Shown in pieces: positions 61,543 through 64,000 of a stretch of DNA of 64,000 nt. This stretch comes from CAZSSH01 sp964609825 (GTDB lineage: Bacteria; Verrucomicrobiota; Lentisphaeria; Victivallales; Victivallaceae). The position numbers and the translations under genes are program-made. Positions within the stretch are counted from its first letter, which is position 1. Every line of letters starts with the position of its first letter. Under the pieces are notes generated by a model. The model was given only the letters and a program-made list of their open reading frames with translations. It was not told where the DNA came from and did no database searches. Location of the stretch: the NCBI GenBank assembly GCA_964609825.1, contig CAZSSH010000002.1, forward strand, positions 248,001-312,000, in the 5' to 3' direction.

Positions 61543-61955
61543 CCAAAAAAAAGATAAAGACGATTTATCTCTCGGGCCCGATCATGGACGAGCACGAAGG
61601 CTATGCCCGCGAGTGGCGCGAAGCCGCCAAAAAAATGCTGGGCGGCAACTTCAGGCTCCTGGACCCGATGCGGCGCAAATTTGTCGACCGGCAGGTGGAC
61701 AGCGCCAATGAGATCGTCGAGTTTGATTTGCAGGACGTCCGCGACGCGGACATTATTTTAGTTAATTACAACAAACCGAGCATCGGCACCAGCATGGAGG
61801 TGTTTTACGCCTCACACAACCTCGGGCGCTTTGTGGTCACTTTTTCTCCGTTTGAGTTTAAGGACTGCAGCCCGTGGATGGTTCGGTACTCGACCAAAAT
61901 TCTGCCAACTCTGGAGAGCGCGGCCGAATACATCAACACTCATTTTACGGATTAA
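61539..61955 (+). CDS. Nucleoside 2-deoxyribosyltransferase-like protein
   Basis: 138 residues. IYLSGPIMDEHE at the N-terminus, LLDPMRRKF, EIVEFDLQDVRDADIILVNY, and the catalytic-Glu region IGTSMEVFYASHNLGRFVV match the family that exchanges bases on deoxyribosides or cleaves N-glycosidic bonds (DUF4406/NDT/RCL fold). ATG 61539 overlaps the ptsI stop by 4 nt, so it is translationally coupled; 11 nt before glmS. Its presence inside a PTS-glmS operon is unexpected. Exact activity unknown. Confidence 0.78.
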   Translation: MTKKKIKTIYLSGPIMDEHEGYAREWREAAKKMLGGNFRLLDPMRRKFVDRQVDSANEIVEFDLQDVRDADIILVNYNKPSIGTSMEVFYASHNLGRFVVTFSPFEFKDCSPWMVRYSTKILPTLESAAEYINTHFTD

Positions 61956-61966
61956 AGGAGAGTTTT

Positions 61967-63805
<1,839 letters not shown>

Positions 63806-63808
63806 ATT

Positions 63809-64000
63809 ATGCTGCGACTGTTGTACAATGTCTTTTTGCCGTTCGGCTTTGTCTTTTTCGTCCCCGGGCTGTACCTCAAGTACCGCAACCGGCCAGGATG
63901 GAAAGAGTCGTTCGGTGAGCGTTTCGGCCGCTTCACAAGTACGCGGGAGACCGAGCTTGCCGCCTTTCACGGCGCCGTTTGGGTGCACGCGGTGAGCGTC
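63809..64000 (+). CDS. waaA: 3-deoxy-D-manno-octulosonic acid (Kdo) transferase, 5' part
   Basis: 64 codons visible; the gene continues past the right edge. LLYNVFLPFGFVFFVPGLYL is the N-terminal membrane anchor, followed by GWKESFGERFGRF and GAVWVHAVSV, which match the start of KdtA/WaaA, the Kdo transferase to lipid IVA. 3 nt after glmS. It implies a Gram-negative outer membrane with Kdo-type LPS. Confidence 0.85.
   Translation, partial: MLRLLYNVFLPFGFVFFVPGLYLKYRNRPGWKESFGERFGRFTSTRETELAAFHGAVWVHAVSV

Noticed and set aside
61956..61966. glmS ribozyme
   Set aside because: Only 11 nt between the genes; the ribozyme needs well over 100 nt of leader.

Overview
The window looks like chromosomal DNA of a Gram-negative bacterium of the PVC group, most likely a Lentisphaerota member (Victivallis/Oligosphaera-like). 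The reasons are the fairly GC-rich sequence, lipopolysaccharide genes (waaA start, Wzy-type ligases, glmS), five separate pseudopilin genes with the FTLIELLVVIAIIAILA-type N-terminus and, in most, an H/R-containing DG motif near the C-terminus, and a GntR-LacI hybrid regulator placed beside glycoside hydrolases. The taxonomic call is inference from gene content; there is no rRNA in the window.

Layout. 1-2.1 kb: a type I restriction subunit (hsdR) on the minus strand runs off the left edge. 2.3 kb: tRNA-Leu(CAA), divergent from a biosynthetic operon leuC-leuD-ilvB-aroA-pyrK-pyrD (2.5-9.1 kb). 9.1-14 kb, minus strand: a tightly coupled operon of pseudopilin, lipoprotein, MacB-type ABC ATPase and permease, and a Wzy/PglL-type membrane ligase. 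14-19.7 kb: two more pseudopilins (one with codon use suggesting very high expression), an AhpD-like protein, a second Wzy-type ligase and a GT-C-type glycosyltransferase. 19.8-27.2 kb: glycine cleavage genes gcvH-gcvPA-gcvPB, then fabD-fabG-acpP-fabF and a LysM lipoprotein. 27.4-30.7 kb: miaB, then radC and an RNA uracil methyltransferase on the minus strand.

30.8-33.5 kb: two tandem PilT-family ATPases with complementary deviations in conserved motifs. 33.7-39.4 kb: a four-gene operon of GntR/LacI regulator, pseudopilin, secreted clan GH-A glycosidase and an unrecognised, probably all-helical protein. 39.5-45.5 kb: ybiT-type ABC-F, pheS-pheT-nadA. 45.6-50.3 kb: a GspE/PilB ATPase with membrane segments in place of its usual N-terminal domain, a CvpA-like membrane protein, an FAD-dependent oxidoreductase and a DUF805-like protein. 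50.3-56.4 kb: a second glycan locus with AraC regulator, Asp-box (sialidase-fold) hydrolase, large secreted GH-A enzyme and pseudopilin. 56.4-59.3 kb: a SurA/PpiC-type chaperone with a probably leaderless mRNA, a Ser/Thr kinase and an SGNH hydrolase. 59.5-64 kb: ptsH-ptsI, a nucleoside deoxyribosyltransferase-like gene, glmS and the start of waaA, as one operon.

Recurring themes: pseudopilins are placed next to glycosidases (twice) and next to Wzy/PglL-type ligases (twice), while the assembly and retraction ATPases are scattered over three loci. The most testable new idea is a family of specialised pseudopilins coupled to glycan enzymes and to dedicated glycosylation. Promoters throughout fit a TTGAMA-16/17-TATAWT sigma-70 pattern. 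No CRISPR array, insertion sequence or prophage was seen.
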